A stretch of 64,000 nt of DNA from Aphanomyces cochlioides (taxonomy: Eukaryota; Oomycota; Saprolegniomycetes; Saprolegniales; Verrucalvaceae). This document shows, piece by piece, positions 1 through 9,300 of this stretch; within the stretch, counting starts at the first letter, position 1; each line of letters starts with the position of its first letter. Where the stretch lies: NCBI GenBank assembly GCA_019828595.1, contig JAHQRK010000018.1, positions 620,001 through 684,000 on the forward strand, in the 5' to 3' direction. The position numbers and the translations under genes are program-made. The notes under the pieces are model-generated. The model was given only the letters and a program-made list of their open reading frames with translations. It ran no database searches and was not told the DNA's origin.

Positions 1-1038
1 ACGGAGCACGTCGAGTAGACAATGATGCCACCGGTCGAGCTCTTGGCATCGACGGCATCAATGGCAGCCAAGAGCAATTCCTTTTGCAAATGGGCCAAGC
101 GCTGGACATCCTTTTCAGTCTTCTGGGTCTTGATCGATGGATCTCGAGAAATCACACCCATACCAGTCCAAGGAGCATCCAACAAGACACGGTCAAAGCC
201 TTGGAAGACCGTGGGGAGTTTGCGACCGTCGTAGTTGGAAACAGCGCAGTTCTTGACACCAAGACGGTGCAAGTTAGCCACGGTAGCCTTGAGACGCTGC
301 TTCTTCAAATCGTTGGCAATCAACGAGCCAGCGTTTCGCATGAGCTGGGCAATGTAGGTTGTTTTGCCGCCAGGAGCGCAACACATATCATGCACGCGCT
401 CGTTTGGTTCAGGAGCCAAAGCCAAGACTGGGCCAAACGAAGAGGCAGACTGCAGCATGTAATGGCCAGCGAGGTATTCGGGCGTGGCACCGATGGGGAC
501 GGGGGAGCCGTAGATCTTGAGACCAACCTTGGACCATTTGGCGAGTGGATCCAAGTTGACACCGCGTTGAATCAATGCTTGGGCGAGATCGCGACGACGA
601 GTCTTGAGCGTGTTGGCTCGAATGACAAGTGGACGAGGTTGTTCGTTCGCTTCAATGAATTCCAAGCATTCCGCGGGGAGAACATTTGCAAAAAGAGCAC
701 CATGAGGTCACGGTTGTAGCCAAAGTACGACGCCATGTCGGTCGTGAGCTGGTCGACATATTCACCGCGGCTTCGTCGTCATCGTCAACTTCATCATCAT
801 CGTCATCTTCTTCAGCGTCGACGTCTTCTTTCTCTTCCTCGTCGTCTTCTTGGTCACTTTCACCGTCGAAGTTGTCATCTTGAACCCCTTCTTCTTCCGA
901 TTCCGACTCGATTTGAGGTTTCACCGGCGCCTTCTTGGTCTGCTTGGCTGCTACCTTTTCATTCTTGTTCCTATAAAAAGCATCTCAATCTCGCTCAAGC
1001 GTCGGACGGACTTACGACTTGCGCGCCGGAAGAGCCAT
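1..1038 (-). CDS. NOP2: NOP2/NSUN1-type 25S rRNA (cytosine-C5) methyltransferase, 3' end outside window
   Basis: Nucleolar m5C methyltransferase of large-subunit rRNA, needed for ribosome biogenesis. The minus-strand frame starts at 1038 (MALPARKS), has a 45-nt GT-AG intron at 971-1015, then a Lys-rich and very acidic stretch (Asp/Glu runs, about 780-920) typical of NOP2 N-termini. The SAM-binding motif CCAPGGKTTYIAQL is encoded near 340-385, and motif VI with the nucleophile (YSTCS) at the window edge. Motif IV reads DAPWTGMG (about 160-180), where the family has DAPCSGTG. The frame shifts twice, between about 763 and 800 and at the A5 run 690-694. Each is explained by one missing base, so sequence error is plausible. 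Family assignment is firm. The C-terminus is not in the window. Confidence 0.88.
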
Positions 1039-1685
1039 GGCTAAAGCTCTGCGATCCTTTTATTTGTGTGTTCTACTCCAATTTTCCTCCGGCGATTGGT
1101 TCAATAAACCGCCAGAGAATCGCCGGACCTTCGAAACATTATACAATTATAAAGTTTAGAAGATTATTTTGACACTTGGTTGAAACTTGGAGCGTCTGGG
1201 AAAATGGTCAGGAAGGAGAGGAAATCCTTGGCGACTGGAATAAAGAACGCGATATGCTGGATGATTGTGGGATCGACGACAGGGACGTCCGCTCGTGTTG
1301 TGGACGAGTCAAGGACATGTTACCTCGTCCTGACTACGAAAAAGGAATGTCGGTCCATTCAATCGACTGAAGTGGTGGGACCTCACGTCTGGATCCATCC
1401 CTGCGTGGCGGAATCAAGGACAACCATGTTATCGTGGACCGCGTGGCGAGGATGGACTTGACACTCATTGCAGCCTCCAGCTTTCCTCCTTCGCAACACT
1501 GTCTTGCCATCAAAAAGACATTAATGATCGTTGCCAGAGAGGCACATGCGTACATTGATGGTCATCCTTGCTGGCTCTGAGCTGAGCGTCGTGGTCCTGA
1601 CAGCGATGAAGATAGCGCAATCTTGTCATTTTCTTGGAGGTCGTCGCGGCCATGTTGCGCTTTATATTGGAAAGTCAGCACGGGA
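1039..1685. other. Stretch without a supported gene; possible gene relic
   Basis: No recognisable gene. On the plus strand one frame stays open from about 1176 to 1578 except for a single TGA at 1368-1370. The translated text looks protein-like but matches no family I know and has no ATG start. It may be a relic exon or chance. The part next to 1038 is presumably the NOP2 promoter (AT-rich, about 1090-1175). Confidence 0.3.
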
Positions 1686-1766
1686 AGCGGTTAGACTCAA
1701 TGTTGGATCAATCAAAACGAGATGTTTTGAGATGTTTTGATTGATCCAACATTGAGTCTGACCGCT
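1686..1766. repeat. 33-bp inverted repeat with 15-nt loop
   Basis: Arms 1686-1718 and 1734-1766 are reverse complements with one mismatch, separated by the 15-nt loop 1719-1733. It sits just beyond the broken 3' end of the neighbouring F-box-like/LRR gene. The structure suggests a local inverted duplication (template switch or fold-back repair) rather than a terminator, because it is long and not followed by a T run. Confidence 0.85.
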
Positions 1767-1789
1767 GATGGTGGAGCTGCCAAAGACCG

Positions 1790-2572
1790 ACTCCAGCAAC
1801 AACTCGTCGCTCGTTTCATCTTCCTCATCAAAATCCCATTTCTTCAGGACGATCGAAGTCACGGGAGAACGCTTCAACCATGCAATGAGGATTTCCAAGT
1901 GGCGTCTTTGAAACTTGGCGGATCCTCCGAGCGTGGATCACCCGATGAACCCAAGAGGAAGAGCATGGACAGGTTGAGTCGAACTAGTGTGGAGCTTGCT
2001 TGGATGAACTCGAAAAGAGGATCCAAGTCCCTGAAAAGCGTATTTTCGATGTGCAATGAGACAAGGTTGGGCATTCTTTCAAGTTGCGCCAGGAAGACGT
2101 CAGTTGTGTTGACATCTAGAGAAGTAAATGTAATGTGATGCAGGGGAAGCATGGACACGGGTGCTGCGAGCCACTGATGGATTTGATCTTGTGGTGGACA
2201 TTCAAGCAGCTGGACAACATTATGAGGATGGAGGCATTGCTGGAGAAGCGCAATGTCAAACACGTCAAAGACGTAGATGGTCGTAAAGAAGCGAGTGGTG
2301 CATCGAACGCTCGGAACTAGCGACGATGTCAATCGGCGTAGCCGGAACTTTGGCCACAGATCCGTCGGGTCGAGAGTTGCTGCAAGCTTCAAGAAATGTC
2401 CAAGGTCTCCAAACATATCGCCGCCTTGTGCGTCTTGAAAACAAGAGAGGAACGCAAAGAAGTCACCGGAGTCAAGAATATACCGGGCAATGTGTTCGAT
2501 AACGGCGGGAGGAGTCGAAAAGAGCGGCGGCAGCGGCGAGTCTCCCCGCCTTCTCTTACTACCTCCTACCAA
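1790..2572 (-). pseudogene. F-box-like/LRR family protein, degraded copy
   Basis: Paralogue of the genes at 3208-4563 and 23400-24934. It has the same N-terminal F-box-like pattern (about 2380-2530), the same DLWP motif and the same FFTTI-x-V-x-D-x-D/A block. The intact frame runs from 2572 to 1874. The homology then continues in another frame (a WLKRSPV block near 1865-1885, matching WLKRDPV in the 23.4-kb copy) and stops near 1790, before the leucine-rich C-terminal half. The long frame has no upstream ATG: the first in-frame Met is about 50 codons in, and the segment where the start should lie carries one arm of a fold-back repeat (2557-2584). Loss of start, a frameshift and a missing C-terminus all indicate a pseudogene. 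Original role was probably substrate recognition in ubiquitination, by family inference only. Confidence 0.7.
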
Positions 2573-2968
2573 GAATAAATGCAGTTATTTGAGTTTTGTA
2601 TGGAAGAATTTAATTATTTTTTTCATTCTTCTTTATATGTTTTCTATTCACCGGAGTGATTGTAATTTTAAAAAAGAATTGGAAAGGAATCCTTTCTTTT
2701 GTTGCAAATTGACTTTGAAAAGAGGAGTGATGGTATAAAGCCTTCACGAATGGATACCTTTTATAAATGTGATATCTGATATCAAATGGGTAATATAACT
2801 TATTACAGGATATTTGGCATGTACCACTATAGTATTGTAATTTGTAAAGACAAATTGATTATATTTTATGATATAACGTGACCAAGTATCCGAATACTGT
2901 TTATTCCGATAATTTCCCGATAAACCTCTGAAAACTAAAGCTGCACTTATTCTTGGTAGGAGGTAGTA
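2557..2968. repeat. Putative fold-back/MITE-like insert bounded by 28-bp inverted repeats
   Basis: The arms 2557-2584 and 2941-2968 match as reverse complements at 27 of 28 positions, with outer ends TACTACC and GGTAGTA. They enclose about 356 bp of AT-rich sequence with no credible gene. No convincing target-site duplication is visible, so it may be a short non-autonomous transposon or an inverted duplication. It lies where the start codon of the degraded F-box-like gene should be. The rest of the gap to 3207 probably holds the promoter of the plus-strand gene at 3208. Confidence 0.6.
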
Positions 2969-3207
2969 CTTGCCATGGCAACAGTCTGATTGGTTGTCAA
3001 ACTGAAAATGTATGTCAGGTCGTCCACCAAAGAGGCAAGGACCCATCACCTTGTCCATGGATATTGCAGAGTTCCAAGCCCTTCGAACTCGACAGCCACT
3101 GCGTAGAGCTGCTCTCTGGACTCTGTTAAGACTCAAGTCATTCCCCGAGGCCGTCACTTGGATTGAAGCCGTGACTTTTTGATTGGCTTTGTGACCAGCA
3201 CTCGACA

Positions 3208-4563
3208 ATGAAACGAACCAAGCGCGAAAGGACGGACGTGGCCGACGGTGTTCCTGCAAACAAGCCGTGGTGCTTGCCCTTGGACATCCTCCAACGCATC
3301 GCACTCTTTCTGGAAGATTCTCGTACGTTTTTCAACTTCCTCGAAGCTTTCCGAAGCCATCTCCACGGATTGGGTTGTCTGCGCCATTTTGTCGACCTTG
3401 CCACGACGACACCCGTTTGCGACTTGTGGCCTCAGCTTAAACTGCACCATCTCAATGCGGCCAAACTTGCTCCGTTCAAGCCAATTCTCTCTTGCTTTAC
3501 AACGATACACGTTCGTAAAACCTACGACTTGGATCTCCTCTGTGAAATCTTCGAGCATGATTCTGAACGGCATACTCTACATCTCCTGGACATGCCGCAT
3601 ATAATCGACCTGAAGATTCCGATCGAAGAATGGTACGAAGCACTGCTGCCGCTGCCCATCATCGGTCTCACGTGGACAACAAATGGAGCAATACATTCCC
3701 CAAGCGCCATCTGGACTTTCATTGACACGATTCCCCGAATGGATCATCTCAAGTGGCTGAATCTGGACCATGCGAGGCTGCTCTCCTTGGACCCTCTCAT
3801 GCAATTCATCGGGGGATCGCGTCTCACTCGCGTTAGTCTCAAGTATATGCGCGTCATGCTACACAATGCGTGGAACTTTGACCTCAATGGGATGGCGCCT
3901 GTCATGACTCATCTGTTTGTTGCCCATCTCCACAATTGGCTGCAGCATGCGCCCGTAACCCACTGGAGCATGGCCGGATGGGATAGCGATTGCGATACAT
4001 CATGCTTGAATCAACTTGTGGCTACGACAACAACTCTGGAACATGTCGACATGCACCAAAGCTTCCGATTGCTGTTTTCATTCCACCAAAGTTTGACTGA
4101 GTTGGATCCATTGCCGATGGCTTACTTGGACCTGTCGTCCTCTAGTCTTGACGCTTGTGACATCCTCGGCCTCTTTCTCGCCTTGTGCTACTCGAACGTC
4201 AAGCATTTGAACATCGGCAACAACCATTTCCGCGACGACGGGTGCGTCCATATTGCTGAATACCTGGCGACCACCCAGTTGGTCCACTTGGACATGAGCA
4301 GTGCTGGCATTACGGACGTCGGTGCGATCGCCCTTGCAAATGCCATCAATGACTTGCCGACATTGAGCACGTTGGTCTTGGATGACAACAAAATTCACAT
4401 GGCTGCCGCGATTGCCCTGGTGGAAATGATGAAACCCGAGACAGAGTCAAGCGATCGATCGATGCATCTCTCACTTGTCAACAATGCTATGGAAGATGCA
4501 CACATCGACCGACTGGCACGCAAAATTGGTAGATTACCCCCGTCGCTCACGCTTAACCTTTAA
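3208..4563 (+). CDS. F-box-like leucine-rich-repeat protein
   Basis: Single-exon, 451-aa protein. Residues 15-60 resemble an F-box (LPLDILQRIALFLED with following hydrophobic spacing). The middle is family-specific (DLWPQLKL, FTTIHVRKTYDLDLL). The C-terminal third has RNI-type leucine-rich repeats of the form LxHLNIGNN, LVHLDMSSAGI and LSTLVLDDNKI. Such proteins usually present substrates to SCF ubiquitin ligases, but no Skp1-binding evidence can be read here, so the function is inferred. The start at 3208 is the first ATG of the frame. The stop lies only 8 bp from the convergent stop of the split oxidoreductase gene at 4572. Paralogues lie at 1790-2572 and 23400-24934, so this is a small local family interrupted by the Polinton. 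Confidence 0.85.
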   Translation: MKRTKRERTDVADGVPANKPWCLPLDILQRIALFLEDSRTFFNFLEAFRSHLHGLGCLRHFVDLATTTPVCDLWPQLKLHHLNAAKLAPFKPILSCFTTIHVRKTYDLDLLCEIFEHDSERHTLHLLDMPHIIDLKIPIEEWYEALLPLPIIGLTWTTNGAIHSPSAIWTFIDTIPRMDHLKWLNLDHARLLSLDPLMQFIGGSRLTRVSLKYMRVMLHNAWNFDLNGMAPVMTHLFVAHLHNWLQHAPVTHWSMAGWDSDCDTSCLNQLVATTTTLEHVDMHQSFRLLFSFHQSLTELDPLPMAYLDLSSSSLDACDILGLFLALCYSNVKHLNIGNNHFRDDGCVHIAEYLATTQLVHLDMSSAGITDVGAIALANAINDLPTLSTLVLDDNKIHMAAAIALVEMMKPETESSDRSMHLSLVNNAMEDAHIDRLARKIGRLPPSLTLNL

Positions 4564-4571
4564 CTTGAATG

Positions 4572-4980
4572 CTACATCGTGGAGCAGTCGCTACGCTCTT
4601 GGCAATCCGCGGCGACGATAGCATCAATCGTTTTTTGGACTTGGAGAGCTTCAGGATAGCTGGCGAGCTTGTGAGGTTTCCCTTGGATCAGAGCCGTCCA
4701 CTGCCATGTTACGTCTTGCGTCGTGTCAGACCATTGCCAACCTGGATCAAGCGCATCGCCGTCCGTCTTCATGGGAAAATTTTTGCCATTGTGGAGCTGA
4801 ACGTCGAAATCTCGCGTCTCAACACCCAGCATGAACGATCCTTTGGCCCCTTCGAAGTGGATAAAATTTTGCTTCTCCTCGTTCCCTTCCGCGCTTGCAA
4901 CCATCTTGACAGGCACCAGTCCAACTTTCAACTGCGCTGTTAAGTCCATGCCCAGCTCGGGCACACCTTCAGAAGTGGTG
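4572..4980 (-). pseudogene. Gfo/Idh/MocA oxidoreductase, 3' half, cut off by the Polinton
   Basis: C-terminal half of an NAD(P)-dependent Gfo/Idh/MocA-type oxidoreductase whose 5' half lies 17.7 kb away at 22674-23282. The minus-strand frame is open from the target duplication (4975-4980) to the TAG at 4572-4574. It encodes the mixed alpha/beta substrate-binding part, including GVETRDFDVQLHNGKNFP. If the element and one GTGGTG copy are ignored, the two halves meet in frame. After allowing one extra base in a C6 run of the 5' half, they total 1,017 nt, 338 codons plus stop, the usual size of this family. In the present arrangement this half has no promoter or start. Confidence 0.85.
4975..4980. 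repeat. Target-site duplication, left copy (GTGGTG)
   Basis: GTGGTG directly precedes the left terminal inverted repeat and is repeated at 22668-22673 after the right one. Six base pairs is the duplication length made by Polinton/Maverick integrases. Confidence 0.93.
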
Positions 4981-5212
4981 AGTAGTATATAATAGTGCCA
5001 CAGGTGGCCACTTTTTTTTCAAAAGTTCTCACCACCACCAATCGTCCCATCTGTATGCTGATTCTGAGTCTGGTGATGCTATATCAAGGTTTTTCATCCT
5101 TTTCATCAGATGCTAGCATTCACCCAAACAAGTGGATTATGATGAAACAATGACATAAGGTGAATCATTCTCGACACATGGAAGGGGTTTTATAAACTAT
5201 CGAATGACTAAT
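4981..5212 (+). repeat. Left terminal inverted repeat of the Polinton
   Basis: Aligns as reverse complement to 22436-22667 over about 232 positions with scattered substitutions and a few 1-bp length differences. The conserved core includes CACAGGTGGCCAC, CTATATCAAGG and an exact block from about GATGCTAGCATTC to GATGATGAAACAA. Similarity ends at about 5212. Confidence 0.92.
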
Positions 5213-5248
5213 ACGCGAAGCTATCAAAATTATTGTCACAAACCAAGT

Positions 5249-5290
5249 TCATCTTGATATAAGAATTATTAAATATAATATCAAGATGAT
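5249..5290. promoter_or_regulatory. Hairpin with CTTGATAT arms upstream of first element gene
   Basis: CATCTTGATAT is followed by its reverse complement ATATCAAGATG, with about 18 nt between them; the right arm overlaps the ATG at 5286. The same arrangement recurs at about 6253-6297 before the reading frame at 6340. A single CTTGATATAT lies near 5986 before the gene at 6025, and CTTGATATAG/CTATATCAAG occurs in both TIRs. Recurrence before three early genes suggests a promoter or operator motif; this is inferred from position only. Confidence 0.45.
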
Positions 5291-5978
5291 TGAAAATGAT
5301 TTTGAAGATGGAGTAAAGTTCAAACTTTTGAAAGAAGGACTTGAAAACATCTGGGGGGTAGAAATAAAAAAATTTCGAGAAGAAATTTGCAATACTAATT
5401 GGAAAATTTCAAAAGATAATGGATGGGTTTATTGCTATAAATCAAAAGATGATCCTTTGCTTAAGGTTTTACCAAATACTCCTAATTTTACAGTTAATTT
5501 AGAAATAAGAATAGAATGCTATTGCAAAACTGAAATTATTTGGAATCATCTTATTAAACATAAAGAAACAGGTAAATTAGCATTTATAGGGTCTCATTGT
5601 GCGAAAAGATGTAAGATCGATATGGTTAAAACTTGTATTGATTGTGATATTAGACACAGTAAAAGAACACTTAGATGTGGAAAATGTAGAATTAAATGTA
5701 ATCCTTGTTCTAAAATATATAAAAAGAACATATATCACGATGATAATTTAACTTGTGAAAAATGTAGTGATTGTGATAAACCTCACAGAATGAAAACAAT
5801 AATATGTGATAATTGTGTGAAAATTAGATTAGACTCAAGGCTTAGTTTTAATAGCAGTAAGTATAAATTAGTTAAAGAAGCTTTTAATGATGATAGTTAT
5901 ATGAAATTTTTAATAAGTAAAGATTGGTTCAAAAATAGAGTTGAATATGAATTGTATTTAAGTTATGAAAATAATTAA
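5286..5978 (+). CDS. Cysteine-rich putative zinc-binding protein of the Polinton
   Basis: 230-aa hypothetical protein, the first gene after the left TIR. An N-terminal ~90-residue region without known motifs is followed by four or more CxxC-type pairs between residues 75 and 175 (ECYCKTE, HCAKRC, CIDCD, CGKCR, CNPCSK, CEKCSDCD, CDNC), which suggests two or three zinc ribbons. The C-terminus is charged, with an aromatic tail. The AT-rich codon use matches the element, not the host. It lies just inside the TIR behind a CTTGATAT hairpin, a usual place for early or accessory genes. A role in transcription, or in binding DNA or host proteins, is possible but not shown. The ORF is intact and starts at the first ATG. 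Confidence 0.75.
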   Translation: MIENDFEDGVKFKLLKEGLENIWGVEIKKFREEICNTNWKISKDNGWVYCYKSKDDPLLKVLPNTPNFTVNLEIRIECYCKTEIIWNHLIKHKETGKLAFIGSHCAKRCKIDMVKTCIDCDIRHSKRTLRCGKCRIKCNPCSKIYKKNIYHDDNLTCEKCSDCDKPHRMKTIICDNCVKIRLDSRLSFNSSKYKLVKEAFNDDSYMKFLISKDWFKNRVEYELYLSYENN

Positions 5979-6024
5979 ATCAATCTTGATATATTTTATT
6001 TTATAATATATACATAAGGTGATT

Positions 6025-6219
6025 ATGGGTAAAACAATTTACAAAACAGATGAAGAACGAATCGCGGCTCAGCGTGAATCATTGAGAAAGTATAGAGCTA
6101 AAGTAAAAGATAAACTCCTTGCTTGGCAGAGAGACTATGACAGAGCTCATGCGGAAGAAAGAAAAAGCAGAAATCAATTGAAGAAATATATAAAAGAATT
6201 AAGTAATATTGAAGTATAA
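6025..6219 (+). CDS. Small basic coiled-coil protein of the Polinton
   Basis: 64 residues starting MGKTIYKTDEERIAAQ. It is rich in Arg, Lys, Glu and Gln, with heptad-like spacing over nearly its whole length, so it is predicted to be an alpha-helical coiled coil. A CTTGATATAT motif lies about 35 nt upstream. No family recognised. Its intact frame and position between two other element genes support it being real. It could be a DNA-binding or regulatory protein. Confidence 0.55.
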   Translation: MGKTIYKTDEERIAAQRESLRKYRAKVKDKLLAWQRDYDRAHAEERKSRNQLKKYIKELSNIEV

Positions 6220-6252
6220 TTATTTATTTATTTTGTATCATATAAAAATTTT

Positions 6253-6297
6253 CTATCTTGATATATAATTTTTAATATTATAATATAATATCAAGAT
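6253..6297. promoter_or_regulatory. CTTGATAT inverted repeat upstream of the polymerase region
   Basis: ATCTTGATAT and ATATCAAGAT arms flank an AT-only spacer, about 45 nt before the ATG at 6340. It has the same arrangement as the hairpin at 5249-5290. Confidence 0.4.
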
Positions 6298-6339
6298 TTT
6301 AAAACTTTCAAAATTTTTATAATTTGACAAATATATCCA

Positions 6340-9300
6340 ATGACTCCCGAAGAATTTAAAGGATTAAAATTTCTAAAAGTTCCATTAAGACAATGGGGAC
6401 TTGGTGGATACAGATTTAAAATTCGATCAATCAATGGGCGATATACATACGTAAGCAAATTAACTCCAAAAAATAAACGAGCATTGGTTGAAGAATATAA
6501 AAACCTTTTTCCAAAATCATCTACCGAAGCATATCGCTTAGAAATTTTAAATAATCATATTAAGGAAAATGAGTCCGGCTATAAATTTACTCAAGGAACA
6601 AAAGCTGACACTCATCATTTCTTTAATTCAAACCAAACATAAGTAATTAATAAAATTAAACAAATTTGCTTATCTAAAACAACTGCATACAAAGTTCAAA
6701 TATTTCTTGACTATATTTTGGTTAATATCACTACCGGAGAAGAACGAGAATTTAGAGATGGTTTCAATACAAGTATATTCCCGAGAGCAATATTCATTAA
6801 TAGTCGAGATGATATTCAAACTAAAATTATTGACTTCTTCAATCAAAATGATTTAGCTGATAAAATTTCATATCCAAGCTCTTCTTGGAAAGTAAAATCA
6901 ATCATTGGATTTACAATGAAGATTATTAATAGATCACACCGTTTAGGGGAAGAGATTGAAATACCACATAAGATAAAAACAATAATAACATTATCTCTAA
7001 TTTCGGTGTCCAACTGAAAATAAATGCGTATTCTATTGTATTGCTTATTATCTAAAAGGAATCGTAAATAATTCAAGAAGGCTAAAATCTGATGTTAAAG
7101 ATGCCTTCAAGAAATATGGTGAATACAAAGGAGAAGAATTTACCCTAAAAAAATTCCGAGAAACAGATCCGATTGATTTAATGGAGTTTGATAAATTAGA
7201 ACAATGTTTTAAAATCAATCTTAACGTTTTTGAATGGGATATGGATAACAATCGTTTAATTTCAATTCGTGATTCTAAAACTGTATTTAGACAAAATAAT
7301 GAAAAACCAGCTTCGTTTAAGAAACGTTAATATTCTTAGCTACAATGGCCACGCAATGTTAATTAAGGATATTAATAAACTTGATAGTTATTACCCATGT
7401 CCAATATGCAATATGATTTTTAAGACATCAAATCAACGCAAGTCTCATAGACAAAATGTTGAGTGTAAATACGAAACGATTGATTCATTTTCTAAGAATC
7501 CAAAAGTATATAAACCTCAAGAAAACTCTATTAAATCTCTATTAAGAAAATATGATATTTCTGATGTTGATCACTACATTGATCATTTTATTTGCTACGA
7601 TTTTGAAGCTATCCTTGAAAAAATTTCTGAGAAACACGGAGAATCAACAGAATATACAACGAGACACAAACTAGTTAGCGTATCAATTTGTGATAGCTTG
7701 ACTAAACAAACTAAATTTATCACAAGTAGTGATTCAAAACAATTATTAACCGATATGTTTAAATACATCAATGAGGTGTCAAACCAAATATCAAAATACA
7801 ATTTCAATAAATTTAGAGGATTAATAATAGCTATTTTAGAAAAAAATAAATATTTGACTGAAAACAGTTAGAATGAGATAAATGAACTAATTAAAGAAAA
7901 AGAATACGGAGATGATGTCAAGAATTTGTTTGACTATCTCCACGAGGTTAGATATGATATTTTAAACAATGACTTTAACAGAGACATCAAGAGTCTATAT
8001 AAAACTCTATACCAAGTTCCGTTAGTTGGATTTAATCCAGGCCGATATGATTTAAATGCAGTTAAAAACGAATTATTTTCAATCATTGGAGATTTCATTA
8101 AAGATGAAAAGCAATTAGTGATTAAAAATCCAAATTACATGTGTATCACTACTGATAATCTAAAAATGCTTGATATTAAGAATTATCTTCCACCTGATGC
8201 TTCATTAGATTCATATCTAAAAACGTATCTCAGTGGATGTAAGTGCCCAAATAAAATTCAATGCACTTGTTGTTTAGGAAAAGGATTTTTTCCGTATGAA
8301 TATTTAACGAGTTATGAAGTTCTTGATGAAACTAAATTACCTCCAATTGATGCATTTGATAGTGAATTCAGACAAACAAAAATGAGTAAAGATGATTATG
8401 AACGTATTAAATGGGTATGGAAGCATTATAATATGAAATCAGTTAAGGATTTACTCGAATGGTATAACAATCTCGATGTAAAGCCATTTGTAGCAGCAAT
8501 AATTGCTCAAAGAGATCTCTATAAACGATTTGATTTGGATATGTTGATTGATGGTGTTTCTCTACCGAGTTTAGCTGAAAAAGTAATGCATCAAATTTCT
8601 AATAAAAATATGGTACCTATCCCGAAACAAAAGGGAGAAGCATTTAATTTTCCAGAAAATAGATACGAAGGATATTACGATCAAGATAAGAAAGCTAAAA
8701 GAGAATTCGGTTTAACAATTCAACATTTGAATGATGAATTGAAAAAGCAGCAATATTCTTGTAGTCATTGTAAATGTGCTCTAAATGTAAAAAATGCTTC
8801 AGCCGATTGAATCAACAATAAAATCGGACATATTGATGGGAATATTACAATTAGTTGCATCGCTTGTAACGTGGCACGTAAAGATATGAATATGAGTAGT
8901 TTCAGAAGAATGAAGTTGATTGAATATAATTCTCATCGTTTAGTTTATGAGATTGATGAAGAAAACAAGGATATTTTCTACAAGATGAAACAAAACATTG
9001 CTGGTGGTCCTTCTATCATATTCAAGAGATTTGCTAAACGAAATGAAACATATATTAGAAACGGATCTAAGATTTGTAAGAAAGTAATTGGATTCTTCGA
9101 TGCGAACGCTTTATATCTTTGGGCTCTTGGAAATGATATGCCTTGTGGACGATTAACATCGATTGATATTTACGACAGTATCATTGAAGATATCAAATCA
9201 GATAAACTGTTTGGATTTCTTGAATGTGATATTGAAACACCTGATAACCTAAAAGAATACTTTTCAGAAATGTGTCCGATATTTAAAAATGCAACGATTA

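Noticed and set aside
84..719. Plus-strand 211-codon open frame
   Set aside because: Antisense shadow of NOP2; the minus strand has the methyltransferase motifs.
735..924. Ser-rich plus-strand open frames
   Set aside because: Reverse complement of the Asp/Glu codon run in NOP2.
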